Shown: positions 44,101 through 55,772 of the stretch, piece after piece
How the letters are laid out: each line of letters begins with the position of its first letter
How positions within the stretch are numbered: position 1 is the first letter of the stretch
Assembly: GCA_023374045.1 (NCBI GenBank)
Contig: CM041776.1
Span: forward strand, 117,385,000-117,448,999
Length of the DNA stretch: 64,000 nt
From: Limonium bicolor
Taxonomy: Eukaryota > Streptophyta > Magnoliopsida > Caryophyllales > Plumbaginaceae
Direction of reading: 5' to 3'
The notes under the pieces: model-generated
The model's input: only the letters and a program-made list of their open reading frames with translations
Database searches by the model: none
What the model was told of the DNA's origin: nothing
Translations under genes and position numbers: made by a program

Positions 44101-45760
44101 CCCCAATATTAATAAAAGTAATTGTAATGTTATCAGTTGTTCGAGAATCGCTCGAGGAACATAAGTGGACATGATAAAGTGGACTCCGGTGACAGGTATG
44201 GTTTTCTTGCAACCTGCGTCCTACCGGATTACACCGGCTTGTATGCCAATGTGTTTTTCTGTATGTTTGCCACGTTATGAGATAAATCATAAACGAGTTT
44301 ACAGTCGTTATTTTTATTGTATGTTTACGTGCCGATACCGGTAACCTCGAATGCGCTTGAAGGGCTAGTTGACCACTATTAGGTAAACGTAGGAGAACGG
44401 TATCCGGTGATAACGTTTCCGACTTAAGGAACGTTCTAACCACGGCTATGCGTGAGTTGGTTATGTGATGTTGTGTGATGTTTGTATGTGAATGTAACTC
44501 TCTCTTCCCTTGTGTATGTCTAACAAGACTTGACCCAATGTTTGTGATTGTTTAATAAAGTTCAAAGTTGAACTTCTAACAAGTGCTAAGGGGGAGTGAG
44601 GAGTCCGGTCTGTTCCGGCCACGCTGTGAGTATGGGGGTCGTTGTCATAGCAGGTTCGATCCTCTCTGTATGTTATGGTTGTTTTCCAATTTGGTTCCCA
44701 ACCTTCCCTTTAGCTTAACCAAGGCTATTACTGACTCACGTCGGGCCACAGGGGCATACTATTGTTAGTTTGTCGGTGTGCTTGGATCACTATATCCGAG
44801 ACACCTGTGTGTTAAGTTAACCGTTCATTTAACGAGACGGTAACGAGTTATGTAACGAGCTTATCATGAGACTGGCAACATTCTCTAGCTCACCAGTGTA
44901 TTAGCAATGTTTGGGTCGGTTCCTAAGAGGACCATTCCCGTTATGTTATGTATCTTTGTTGTGATGCAATATCATGCGGTGTTATGTTGTGCACGTGGAA
45001 ACGTGCAAGGTTGTTAATGTTGTTATGTAGTGTTGTTATTATGTTGAAATGTGGAGTGTGTGGATCATGGATGAATCCCAGTTTGAGAAAAGAGGCGTCT
45101 AAGGTTAACCCGATTTAAGGGTAAGTGCGCCTGTTAAGGAAGTAGCTCCATGGAGAGGAACACTCTAGGGATATTGCCATACCTGAGTGACTTTTAAGTA
45201 AGGATGTATTATCCGATTGTTGAGCCATTTAGGCGAAATGTTAAGTGTTGTGTGATTACTGTTACATGCATGATTTATATAATCAACCGCATGCTAAGAC
45301 GACAATTAGTTGTGCGTGGCCCGGTAGCATGTGGGCTGCGGGATTACCATACCAGCAAAGGTGCTGAGCCCCTTGGGGGCCACCCTTTCTCTTCTTTTCC
45401 TATTTCAGGTACAAGAGCTGGAAGCCGTTCGAGAGTAGGACGGGGTAGTCGTTGTACATGGGTAATCGTTTATGTTGTATAATACAGTAGGTGTAGTAAG
45501 ACCGAAATTGTTATCGGCATTAGTTATAAATACTCGGTATAGTTGGAAGGTGTACGTTGTTGTTGTTGTTAATGGAAAGGGATAGTAATGTGTAGTCGCT
45601 CGGGAATTTAGCCCATCAGACCGGTACAATGTATGTGTTTAGCCTTGTTAGCCACGTGGGTGGCTAACGGCGTGTAACACCAACGAGTTAAGTAATGTGA
45701 TGAGGTTGTTTTTCCGCTGCAGTTTATTGTAAGTGTGTTAATGTTGGATGGGGTGTTACA
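41183..45760 (+). repeat. Element C LTR 2, middle (4578 bp)
   Basis: Shared by the two units. At diagnostic substitutions near both ends it agrees with LTR 1 and differs from LTR 3. Its palindromes are at 43686-43869. The stretch 44460-45260 has many 1-3 base deletions relative to both other LTRs. Confidence 0.94.
43686..43869. repeat. Palindrome cluster in C LTR 2
   Basis: Same GGTCCGGGACC blocks as in LTR 1. Confidence 0.85.
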
Positions 45761-45764
45761 AAAG

Positions 45765-45777
45765 TGGTATCAGAGCG
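45765..45777 (+). other. Primer-binding site, C interior 2
   Basis: TGGTATCAGAGCG with the same overlapping hairpin at 45769-45792. Confidence 0.94.
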
Positions 45778-46640
45778 AAGTATCGCTCTGATGACTGAAT
45801 TACCGAGCTTAGGAAGTACCGAGTTAGGATTTAAGTACCTTGGGTTAAGGGTTGAGTGATAGCGTGAGAGATACGCTAGTTAGGAACTACCAGTGACTAC
45901 TGGAAACCTACTATATCCTTCCCGCCCTCCACAATCCCTGTTTTATAACTTGGGAAAGAACACCAGAGAGATGGAAGTCCTCTCTTACTCGGGAAAACCC
46001 GATCTGGCTGTTATTAAGTACCTCTAAAGGTACGGAGAACCTGTCATACGGTAGATCCCGAAAATTGGGAATCCCGGAGACAGTCTCCATCTGGATGATG
46101 TTAACCGCATTTAATAGCGAAGAACGAAGGATTTTGTGTATAAGAGAATAGAATTTCCGGCAACCTGGGTCGACATGCAGAGCAGTCGAGAATAACCAGT
46201 TTGCAACGCACCAATCGTGCAACAGGCAAGAAGTGGATTAGTAAAACCCGAGACGAGTGCCTACGGGACCACAGTTGATAAATAATACACCAACGGTATA
46301 CCAACCGACAAGGGAACTACAACGTAGTGCCCAAATACGTGGAACGGGCTACAAAGTGAATACAATACTAAGAAAAAGGGGTCTCCTAGAATGGGAAACA
46401 CCCTAGTTGATGATCGTCATGTAAAGACAGTGAGAAGTCACCTAGAAGGGTTATTGACAAGGCAGTAAGATCAGTGAGGGCCAACAAGGCCACTGATGAC
46501 AGTATGGGTAAAAACAATACCACAACCGGTATGTGTTAAACCGATAGCCAGTTAGCATGGCGCACTTGCCATAGCAAGTGCTGCTATAACAGGGCTGTTC
46601 GGGAAATTTATAACCACTACAGAGTACTTAGTAAAGTACC

Positions 46641-46886
46641 ATGAAGTTAAACATGATCATTATGACCATGGAAGGGCTTGGTAGCCTAACCTCTGTAATT
46701 GTAAATACACCAGTCAGCAAGAAGCTAGACTTGGGTAAGGTAAGAAGATGTTGTGAAACCATGAAAATTTTTCTTTCAACCCAGATTTATACAAACCCTT
46801 TTCTTTTCAAAACCAAATTTTCTTTCAAACCAACACTTCTTTCCAACCTTCTTTTAAACCGAACCAGTAAAACCAAGGACAGTTGA
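46641..46886 (+). pseudogene. Degenerate retropepsin relic, C interior 2
   Basis: Copy of 37271-37504. One extra base after GTTAAA moves the first Met upstream, giving 81 codons, and breaks the frame with the sequence before it. Confidence 0.48.
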
Positions 46887-49800
46887 CAAGGATACAACAA
46901 TGGATAAACTTTCCCTCGATTAAGTTCGGGAAGCAAGGAATGAATATTGTCACGGGACAATATAAGGGAGTTGACAACAGAATACTTCACCTAGGCGTGT
47001 GACGGACACTACGAGTGTACCAACTGAATTGTGGGACGACCGCACTCCGATAGGAGCTTGTGGGCCTGACAGACCTACTTATGGGTTAGTTGGGTAAGTA
47101 GCAATGTATCAGTATGGTACCCCACATATGTATACGAGTGGAGTCCGAAACACGGGAAGTAGTCGACTCTGTCTACGGTCAGCAGTATAAATCAAACAAG
47201 AGCTAGGGATTACAAGAAATAGTTGAAGCTAAGGAACTCAGTTAAGTTCACGAGACTAAAAGAGTCAGTGAATTCATTTTCAAGGAAATGTTTTAAGAGT
47301 CAGGAAGTGCGAAGAGCACTGACTGTTATGTAAAGACATCGTGTATATCTTAAGGATCCTCAGGGATAAACATGATAGCTGGAAAGCAGGGCAAGGCAGA
47401 TGCCTAATGTGGACACCTTAATGTGCAATGGACGGGATGAAACTCCCAGAATGAGTACCTACACTATCAGGAGCAAAAGGCGTGGCTAACTGAATGTACC
47501 AATAAGTGTGAACTTGATGTAAAGGCATAACTTAGTAACACCCAGGAGCAATCCTTAAAGGGTGTTCGCATCAGTAATTGTTGCACGAAATAACATGACA
47601 GAAACACAAGGGTTGAAACTAACACCCAGTTTAGACATAAGTTGTCAAGAGACGAATTGACAAACCTAAGGGGCATCCCATGAAAGGAAACGTAATGTAA
47701 CGACCTTGTCATGGAGCTCGATATGATATCCAAACTATGTAATGTTGTACAAAGAAGTACATGTATGTGGACAGCCTACAACGAGCGCAGCTCAAGGCAA
47801 TAAGGCCTGTAAGCCACAAACAACATGTGTTATGAAAATTAGGTTGACTGCAAAAGTTTATGTTATATAAGTGAATAGAGTGGAGAACGAACCACTGCAT
47901 TAAGAGTGGGGATACCTCTCGATATTGTGAGACCGCATGAGCGGTAGTTATGTGAATCAAGTTCAAGAAATATGTTAAGGATGGACGATGTTATTATTGA
48001 AAGAGAGCAATTAGCTTAGTAGTATGTGTGTATAAAGTGAAGCACCTGGCTGAATAATGCCGGCTTGTGACTCGAATGATCGATGCTCAAGGAGCATTCG
48101 GTAGTCATCCAAATGAGGGATGAACCATAATGTGAATAATGTAAGTTTATGTGTGGAAGTTGAGGTGACAGTAGATACGATATAAGCTGATGTTATACAG
48201 GGAGTAAGAGCACGGTGCGCAACAAGCGACCGTTGTATAAATGTTGTTAAACGATAATGTAACAGATAAGACCAGTTATGAGTTAAACTCAGTGGAGATG
48301 CAAGATAAGTGATGTTAAACAACTGGGCAATAAGCCAGTGGCAGGTACTATGTGATGAGGAACTCAGTGTGAATTCCATGGCGAATCGCATAAGAGATTT
48401 ACTGTCAAGAGTTTACACCTCTGCACTCTGTATGACTGAGTGTTTTGGTATTGCACTTGTGCAGTAATGATGGAATGAGATAGCTAGGAATTGGAAACAT
48501 GTTAATTGTGGAGCAATAATGTTATAATGGCCGATGCATAGGAAATGCAAGCCGCACCAATAAAAGAGTACTTGTACAAAACCAAATGTGGAGACATGAT
48601 TAACAGTAAGTGACTACAGTAGCACTAACTGCCAAATATCGGTATGGAATATACCCCAAATGTTGTATAGCTGAGAGAGCACTACACATTAGGTAGTAGC
48701 TCAATCTCAACCGACAGTAAGTCGGAAGCGAACAAGTCAATCATTGTGAAATACACAGCTATATACACAGTAAATTGTTATGAAAGTGGATAGAAAGTTT
48801 ATAACTCACCGAATTCGCTAACGGTAAGAGATACCACGCGTCGGTTGAGAAACCATTGTTACCAAGATGAAGGTGACAATTGGGGATGTACAATACAGTA
48901 AGAATAACAAAAGGCAATTAAGCTCTACAGTTATTGAGTTTCGCAACAGAAACTAGTGAGCCAGTGATTCAAGTGTTGAATGTACATGGTGAACACGAGT
49001 GAATGGCTAATTATTAACGCCTAGAAGCCTAACAGGCCAGAATCGAAACCAACTAAGAGTTTAAACAAACTCCAATGAGAATTCTTGGTTTAGGAACTAA
49101 ACCGCCAATATGGTTAAGATCCTCTAATCAGAATCCATTGTGTAATAGACCGCGTGGAAGTTAAAACACTTCACGACGGCAGAACCTTTTAAGTCAATGT
49201 TTAATGATTGATTACGTGGGCGTAATCCCTTTTAAGGGGGGTAGAGCGCAAAACCACTTAGTGTGTATTACCGTACAAGTGTACGTGATTTTGTTGTGCA
49301 TAGCACAAAATAATTTGTTTGATGATTGGTGCGTGTGTTACGTAAACATACGCATTCATTCATGGTTTATTTGTGGTAATTGCGCACAGAAGATGCGAAT
49401 ACCATTGTGATAAGTGTGTTGATTTATTAATAGTGGTGTGTGATAGTACAAGTGTGGGGAGTAGAGAAACTCCTGGGGAACTAAAACCCCGACAGTGTAT
49501 AAATGTGAAATGGTGTGTTGTATTTTGATAAAATATATATGTATATATATACTATATAGTGATTCATGAAAGGGTATGATACCGACATAGAACCTAGTGA
49601 GAATAAGATTCCCTAGGCAACAGGATTAAAGTGAATGGAGGTAACTGATAGACGGAGTTCTATCCTTTGGAGATGTTATGATCATGATTAGAATGATTTA
49701 GAAGATAGAAAATTGGAAATGAGTGATTTATTTGATGCTTGAAAACGAAGTGGGAAGTGGAACTTGATTTGCATGTGATCAAGGGAAGCCGAACACAAAT

Positions 49801-50209
49801 TGGAGTGGAAGGATAGTTCTACACTGATGCTGATCACATCAGGGTTGGATGATTCTTGAAGCTCCCTATAAGTGGTCACAAATAACCACGCTAATAAAAG
49901 AAGCAAAGAGCTTAAGTTGGACTTGGAGTTGTGTGTGTTTCAAAAGGATTTTCAATGGCATTTATAAACGTTTGATAGATACTTTACATAATTAAAGTTC
50001 TCTTACTTAACCCCACAAGGAAATTTTAAACTTAAGTGATTGTTTTGATCTCCCAAAGGCACGGGGACGGAAGGTGTCCATCGCGACCGGGTTCTGCGGG
50101 ATCACAGTGTATATCAAAGATATTTTTGATTGTGTATACATGCTATGACATGTTGTGTGGTATGTGTAATAAATATTATTTTGACCTTGATTCCTAAAGT
50201 GTATGCTAT

Positions 50210-50442
50210 CAAGACCTATGAGTCTAAATGTGTTGTGTTACATAGACCTATGTGTCTAAAGACTGTTATGTTATCGGGACCTATGTGTCAAATGTTGTTA
50301 TGTTACCCAAGACCAGTGAGTCAAAGGGGTTGTTATGTATGTGTAAGTGTTGTTAAGATACCCGGACCATGAGTCCGAGGTTATCATGTGATATGTTATG
50401 TTATGTGTGGATGTGAATGTGTTGCCCGGACCATTAAGTCCG
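50210..50442 (+). repeat. PPT-proximal short-repeat array, C interior 2
   Basis: Copy of the array at 40827-41059 with small indels. Confidence 0.72.
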
Positions 50443-50550
50443 AGGTTGTGATGTAAAGTGTGTTTGGTTATGGAAGTTTATTTCCAAGTGATTCCTGTGT
50501 TCAAATTTAATGATGTGGGAAAGTGTGAACTTCGAGGACGAAGTTCTTTT

Positions 50551-50561
50551 AAGGGGGGTAG
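50551..50561 (+). other. Polypurine tract, C interior 2
   Basis: AAGGGGGGTAG before LTR 3. Confidence 0.93.
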
Positions 50562-50563
50562 AT

Positions 50564-53500
50564 TGAAATACCCCAAACCTTGATATGTGGTTTAAATATC
50601 AAACTATGGTATGTAAAGGCTAAAAGTGCCTTAGAACATCAGTGAACAATTTAAACCATAGTAAATGCAATAAAGCACTAAGACAAGTTTGAGCAAAAAT
50701 GCTCTAAGCTATGAGTGAACTTGGTTAGGACCCAAAGAGCCTACCAAGACTTAATAACATTAATTATGATTTATAAGGCTAATTAAGTCCTTAGGAAACC
50801 TTGGTAGACAGTTAAACCAAAAAAAACACAAAAAAATACCTTAAAGTCAATATGAGCAAAAATGTGCTCTAAGCTTGGGATAAATTGTATAAGACCTAAT
50901 GGTCATACCTATACCTTATTTATATGTTAATGAACATATTAAATCAATTACAAAGAAAACCAAGCTTGAAAACAAGTTAAAACACAAAATGTGCTTTAAG
51001 GAGTCTTAAAGCACGTTTTTGAAAAATTGTCTTGTAAATGAGTTTTGAATGGCTAGATGTCCATCATTACTCTTTAATTAACATGTGTACTATATAGTAT
51101 CACATTTGGAAGTCTATATCAATGGGAAATCAAAAATTTCACAAATATGTGCCTTAGTTTGTGAATAGTGCCCAAATAGTGCTAGTTTGACTTAAGTCAA
51201 CTTTAATTAGTTAAATGGTCAACAAAGACCATAAGTATCTTATATATTGAAGGGGGCACGGTTTTTAGTGTGTGAGTCATCACACTTGGCTAGCAAATAA
51301 AGAAAAGAAGAAAGAAAAAGTGAAAAGTTACTTTATGCCTTATAACATAAATATCTCCAAACTAAACCTCTCTCCTCACTTTCTCTTCTTTTTCTTGGTT
51401 CCCACCGTCTCCAACCTCATCCTCCCTTCTCCATCTCGTTTTGCTACAGCCATATACCATTCTCCATCTTTGAATGCTTGTAACTTCTAGCTCCATGCAC
51501 CAAATCAAATTCCAAGACCATATTTGTCTTAGTTAGGTCAAGCTCTACACTTCTCTCTTTTCAAATCTTCAAGAACTCCATTTTGGTGCCATGAATATTA
51601 TCCATTGAAGGAGCTTGAGCTCACCTTTTCATGCCTTGACATTCTCCTTTGCTTCAAGGTAAGGAAAATCAAAGAAAAAACATTTCCTCTTGTTTTAGTG
51701 TGTGGCCGAAAATTCACCTTACAATGGTGCATTACCTTGCTATATTTTTAGCTTAATCCAAACTTCAAAGGGCTAGGAGGAGTCCTATCTTGCCACTTGT
51801 TCAAGTTCTCTTTCAAATTCCAAAGGTAAACATCAATTTTAGTGTTTTAAGACACTTATGTAAACCTAGGGTTTAATTATGAGTTTGAGTATTAAACTTA
51901 ATGCTCATTACCCTTATATGTATATTGGTTAGAAGGTTGACAAGTGATAAAAGCTCCTTGCCGATTTTCAATCAAGAAAAACAAGAGAAAACAAGTGAGA
52001 AAACTTGGAAAAACAAAGAGGTAAATAACCTCTCTTAATGTGGTTTATTGTACTAGGGAATTGAGCTATATTTGCTTAATAAATACCTAAAGAGCCAATG
52101 GGAAAATGAGCTAGGAAACTATCCACAAGGTGGACTAAAAGGACATGGGAGCATTGTTGTGTGTATTCGCAGGTTGAAGGCATTTAAATGTGGAAATTCA
52201 GTGTTTATGGTTTATGCAATTTAAGGGCCTAAGAGCCAAGCAATTTAAGTTTATGCACTATATTGTGATGTAGTGTAGTTAAAGGCTTAGTTGTGTGTAA
52301 AGGGAATTTCTTGTAAAGATGAATGTCTTGAATGGTTAAAGGATGAAAAACAATATGTTTGTGTGTAAGGAATGTGTATTAAGTGATTAAGTGTTCTTGG
52401 TTGTCTAAAGGTGAAAACCTAAGTGTTTGGGTGTGAGAGTTACAAGAGAAGCTATGGCAAAATTTAGTTGATAAACAAAGGAGTTTATGTGATGAAATGA
52501 GATTTTAAGACCTAGAAGGTCTAGGAACTTGTTAAGTGTTAAGATGGTGGAAGAAGGTGAATCATGGTGTTCTTAGGTGTTAAGGTGCCATGGGCATTGT
52601 CTTGGAGGATTTAGAACTCAAATGGGTGTTTTGAACACACCAAGGAATTGTTATGTGAAGTGTTAAGTCTTGTTCAAGATTTGGTAAACAAAGGAAAAGA
52701 AATGCCTAGTGAAGGTCTAAGTGAAAACTTGTGGAAATTATAAGCAATTGTGCAAAGGGGTGTGTATGAGAAATAATGCTTTTGGAGTGGTGGTAATGTT
52801 TGTGAGACAACACTTTGGTTAGTTGAGGTAGTAGGCATGATATACCACTTAGAAATCTAAGAAAAATGTTATAAGTGCTAGGAATTGTTGTAAGGAATTG
52901 AGTAACCAGTTAGTGATGATTTAGGAAAGTTTAGTGCTTGTTTTAAGGTGTTTAAACATGTAGGAAACATGTGGAAAGTTTATGGAATGATTAGGTAAGG
53001 TTTAAGGTTGGTTTAGGGGTTGAAAAATGATGTTTTGACAAGTTAATAACATGGTCCGGGACCTAGCCCTTGTATAGGTACCCGGACCACCCCTTAAAAA
53101 GAGCCGAGAGTGAAGTTTAGAAGTGGTCCGGGTCCTTAGTCCAGGACCAAGACCCGGACCAAGGGTAAAATAAGGCCGAGAGTACATTCTACAAGTGGTC
53201 CGGGACCTTGGGTCCGGACCAAGTCCCGGACCAGGTCAAAAGTGTTGCAAAATCTGTTTTAAAGGCTTCTAATCATGGGGAATTGAATGGTAATGGTTTT
53301 AGGTGATGTTTAGGCCTTGTTTGGTGGCATATAAAGGCCTTAAAATGTGTAAACAAGTGTTGGGTTTGATGTGAGAGTTGTAAACTTAATATCACAAGAG
53401 TAAGTTAAGTGTAACGGGAATGGGGGTAAACTGTGGGCGCTTTAAACGTTAAGCAAACATGTTACCCCAATATTAATAAAAGTAATTGTAATGTTATCAG

Positions 53501-55145
53501 TTGTTCGAGAATCGCTCGAGGAACATAAGTGGACATGATAAAGTGGACTCCGGTGACAGGTATGGTTTTCTTGCAACCTGGTCCTACCGGATTACACCGG
53601 CTTGTATGCCAATGTGTTTTTCTGTATGTTTGCCACGTTATGAGATAAATCATGAAACGAGTTTACAGTCGTTATTTTATTGTATGTTTACGTGCCGATA
53701 CCGGTAACCTCGAATGCGGCTTGAAGGGCTAGTTGACCACTATTAGGTAAACGTAGGAGAACGGTATCCGGTGATAACGTTTCCGACTTAAGGAACGTTC
53801 TAACCACGGCTATGCGTGAGTTGGTTATGTGATGTTTGTGTGTGATGTTTGTATGTGAATGTATGACTCTCTCTTCCCTTGTGTATGTCTAACAAGACTT
53901 GACCCAATGTTTGTGATTGTTTAATAAAGTTCAAAGTTGAACTTCTAACAAGTGCTAACGGGGGAGTGAGGAGTCCGGTCTGTTCCGGCCACGCGTGTGA
54001 GTATGGGGGTCGTTGTCATAGCAGGTTCGATCCTCTGTATGTTATGGTTGTTTTCCAATTTGGTTCCCAACCTTCCCTTTAGCTTAACCAAGGCTATTAC
54101 TGACTCACGTCGGGCCACAGGGGCATACTATTGTTATGTTTGTTTCGGTGTGCTTGGATCACTATATCCGAGACACCTTGTGTTAAGTTAACCGTTCATT
54201 TAACGAGACGGTAACGAGTTATGTAACGAGCTTATCATGAGACTGGCAACATTCTCTAGGCTCACCAGTGTATTAGCAATGTTTGGGTCGGTTCCTAAGA
54301 GGACCATTCCCGTTATGTTATGTATCTTTGTTGTGATGCAATATCTATTGCGGTGTTATGTTGTGCACGTGGAAACGTGCAAGGTGTTGTTAAATGTTGT
54401 TATGTAGTGTATGTTATATGTTGTAAAATGTGGAGTATGTGGATCATGGATATGAATCCCAGTTTGAGAAAAGAGGCGTTTAAGGTTAACCCGATTTAAG
54501 GGTAAGTGTCGTCTGTTAAGGAAGTAGCTCCATTAGAGGAGGAACACTCTAGGGATATTGAATACCTTGAGTGACTTATTAAGTAAGGATGTATTATCCG
54601 ATTGTTGAGCCCATTTAGGCGAAATGTTAAGTGTGTGTTTACTGTTACATGCATGATTTAAATATAATCAACCGCATGCTAAGACGACAATTAGTTGTGC
54701 GTGGCCCGGTAGCATGTGGGCTGCGGGATTACCATACCAGCAAAGGTGCTGAGCCCCTTGGGGGCCACCCTTTCTCTTCTTTTCCTATTTCAGGTACAAG
54801 GAGCTGGAAGCCGTTCGAGAGTAGGACGGGGTAGTCGTTGTACATGGGTAATCGTTTATGTTGTATATATACAGTAGGTGTAGTAAGACCGAAATTGTTA
54901 TCGGCATTAGTTATAAATACTCGGTATAGTTGGAAGGTGTACGTTGTTGTTGTTAATGGAAAGGGATAGTAATGTGCAGTCGCTCGGGAATTTAGCCCAT
55001 CAGACCGGTACAATGTATGTGTATTAGCCTTGTTAGCCACGTGGGTGGCTAACGGCGTGTAACACCAACGAGTTAAGTAATGTGATGAGGTTGTTTTTCC
55101 GCTGCAGTTTATTGTAAGTGTGTTAATGTTGGATGGGGTGTTACA
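50564..55145 (+). repeat. Element C LTR 3, right end (4582 bp)
   Basis: Ends GGGGTGTTACA, then ATAAA (right TSD, 55146-55150). At several sites it keeps the base found in B where LTR 1 and LTR 2 share a changed base. Its palindromes are at 53051-53237. Confidence 0.95.
53051..53237. repeat. Palindrome cluster in C LTR 3
   Basis: Same GGTCCGGGACC blocks as in LTR 1. Confidence 0.85.
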
Positions 55146-55696
55146 ATAAAACTTTGAGTTGTGATGAGTTGTTTAGGACCGGGGGTCCTGGTAATAACAT
55201 GATGTCTACCATACGAGTGTGAGATGAATATTAAAACAAGGTTGAGGAGATAAATCCCGTAAGACAAATGGGGCTTGCTTACTATAAGCAAAGCAACCCT
55301 GTCTTACATCCAAGAAAGCACTGATAGTGCGCTTGGGGGGAAAGAGGTGGAAACTTCGAGTAATGATTAGTTTATGAGATATGTAACAGACGGAAGGAAT
55401 GACCTTTTTGAAGTCTCACCCGAAGCGAGTAACTCTATCCATGCAATACTGAAGGTTCATGATGGCCTGACGTGCATGAGGAGAGATCATGAGAGCTGTA
55501 GTAACAAGAACTCGCTAGTTGCTATCATGCAACGCCTCGAGAGGGGAGTAAGACCTTACTACCACGATGAACTTGTGGAAACGAGTGCGGGAATGAGACT
55601 ACATTAACTTGAATAAAAACTTTTGACAGGAACATGAACATGATTAGGGAATAGCACTGTACTGACACACCGTACCGGTGGCTCAGTCTGCATGGC

Positions 55697-55772
55697 GCAC
55701 TTGCCACTGCAAGTGCCACATTAACCAAAGCATTAAATTCAACCTGCCTTGCGCACTTGCTACAGCAAGTGC
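55697..55772 (+). other. Two hairpins with GCACTTGC stems
   Basis: GCACTTGC-CACT-GCAAGTGC and GCACTTGC-TACA-GCAAGTGC, 36 bp apart. The stem is the same as in C, the loops differ. Confidence 0.8.

Larger units (their letters stand above)
45761..50563 (+). other. Element C interior 2, non-coding (4803 bp)
   Basis: Nearly the same as interior 1, with scattered small indels. For example CATTAAGAGTGGGG near 47900 against CATGAGTGGGG near 38513. It holds the hairpin at 46562-46581, a protease relic, the GACC...GTC array (about 50210-50442) and the PPT. Confidence 0.87.
31784..55145 (+). mobile_element. Element C: tandem LARD array, three LTRs and two interiors, inserted in A
   Basis: The order is LTR (31784-36380), interior (36381-41182), LTR (41183-45760), interior (45761-50563), LTR (50564-55145). 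A single pair of ATAAA duplications, at 31779-31783 and 55146-55150, flanks the whole array, and none flanks the middle LTR. It therefore behaves as one insertion that is, or became, a tandem. Each LTR is about 4.6 kb and each interior 4.8 kb, with PBS and PPT in the same order. Neither interior codes for gag-pol. Same family as B. Confidence 0.93.

Noticed and set aside
53002..53187. Frame rich in Gly, Pro and Arg (also 43636-43821)
   Set aside because: A translation of the GGTCCGGGACC palindromes, not a gene.
55374..55607. 77-codon frame in A's interior as a possible gene
   Set aside because: No motif, no homologue in the B or C interiors, and no promoter context; chance length for this base composition.
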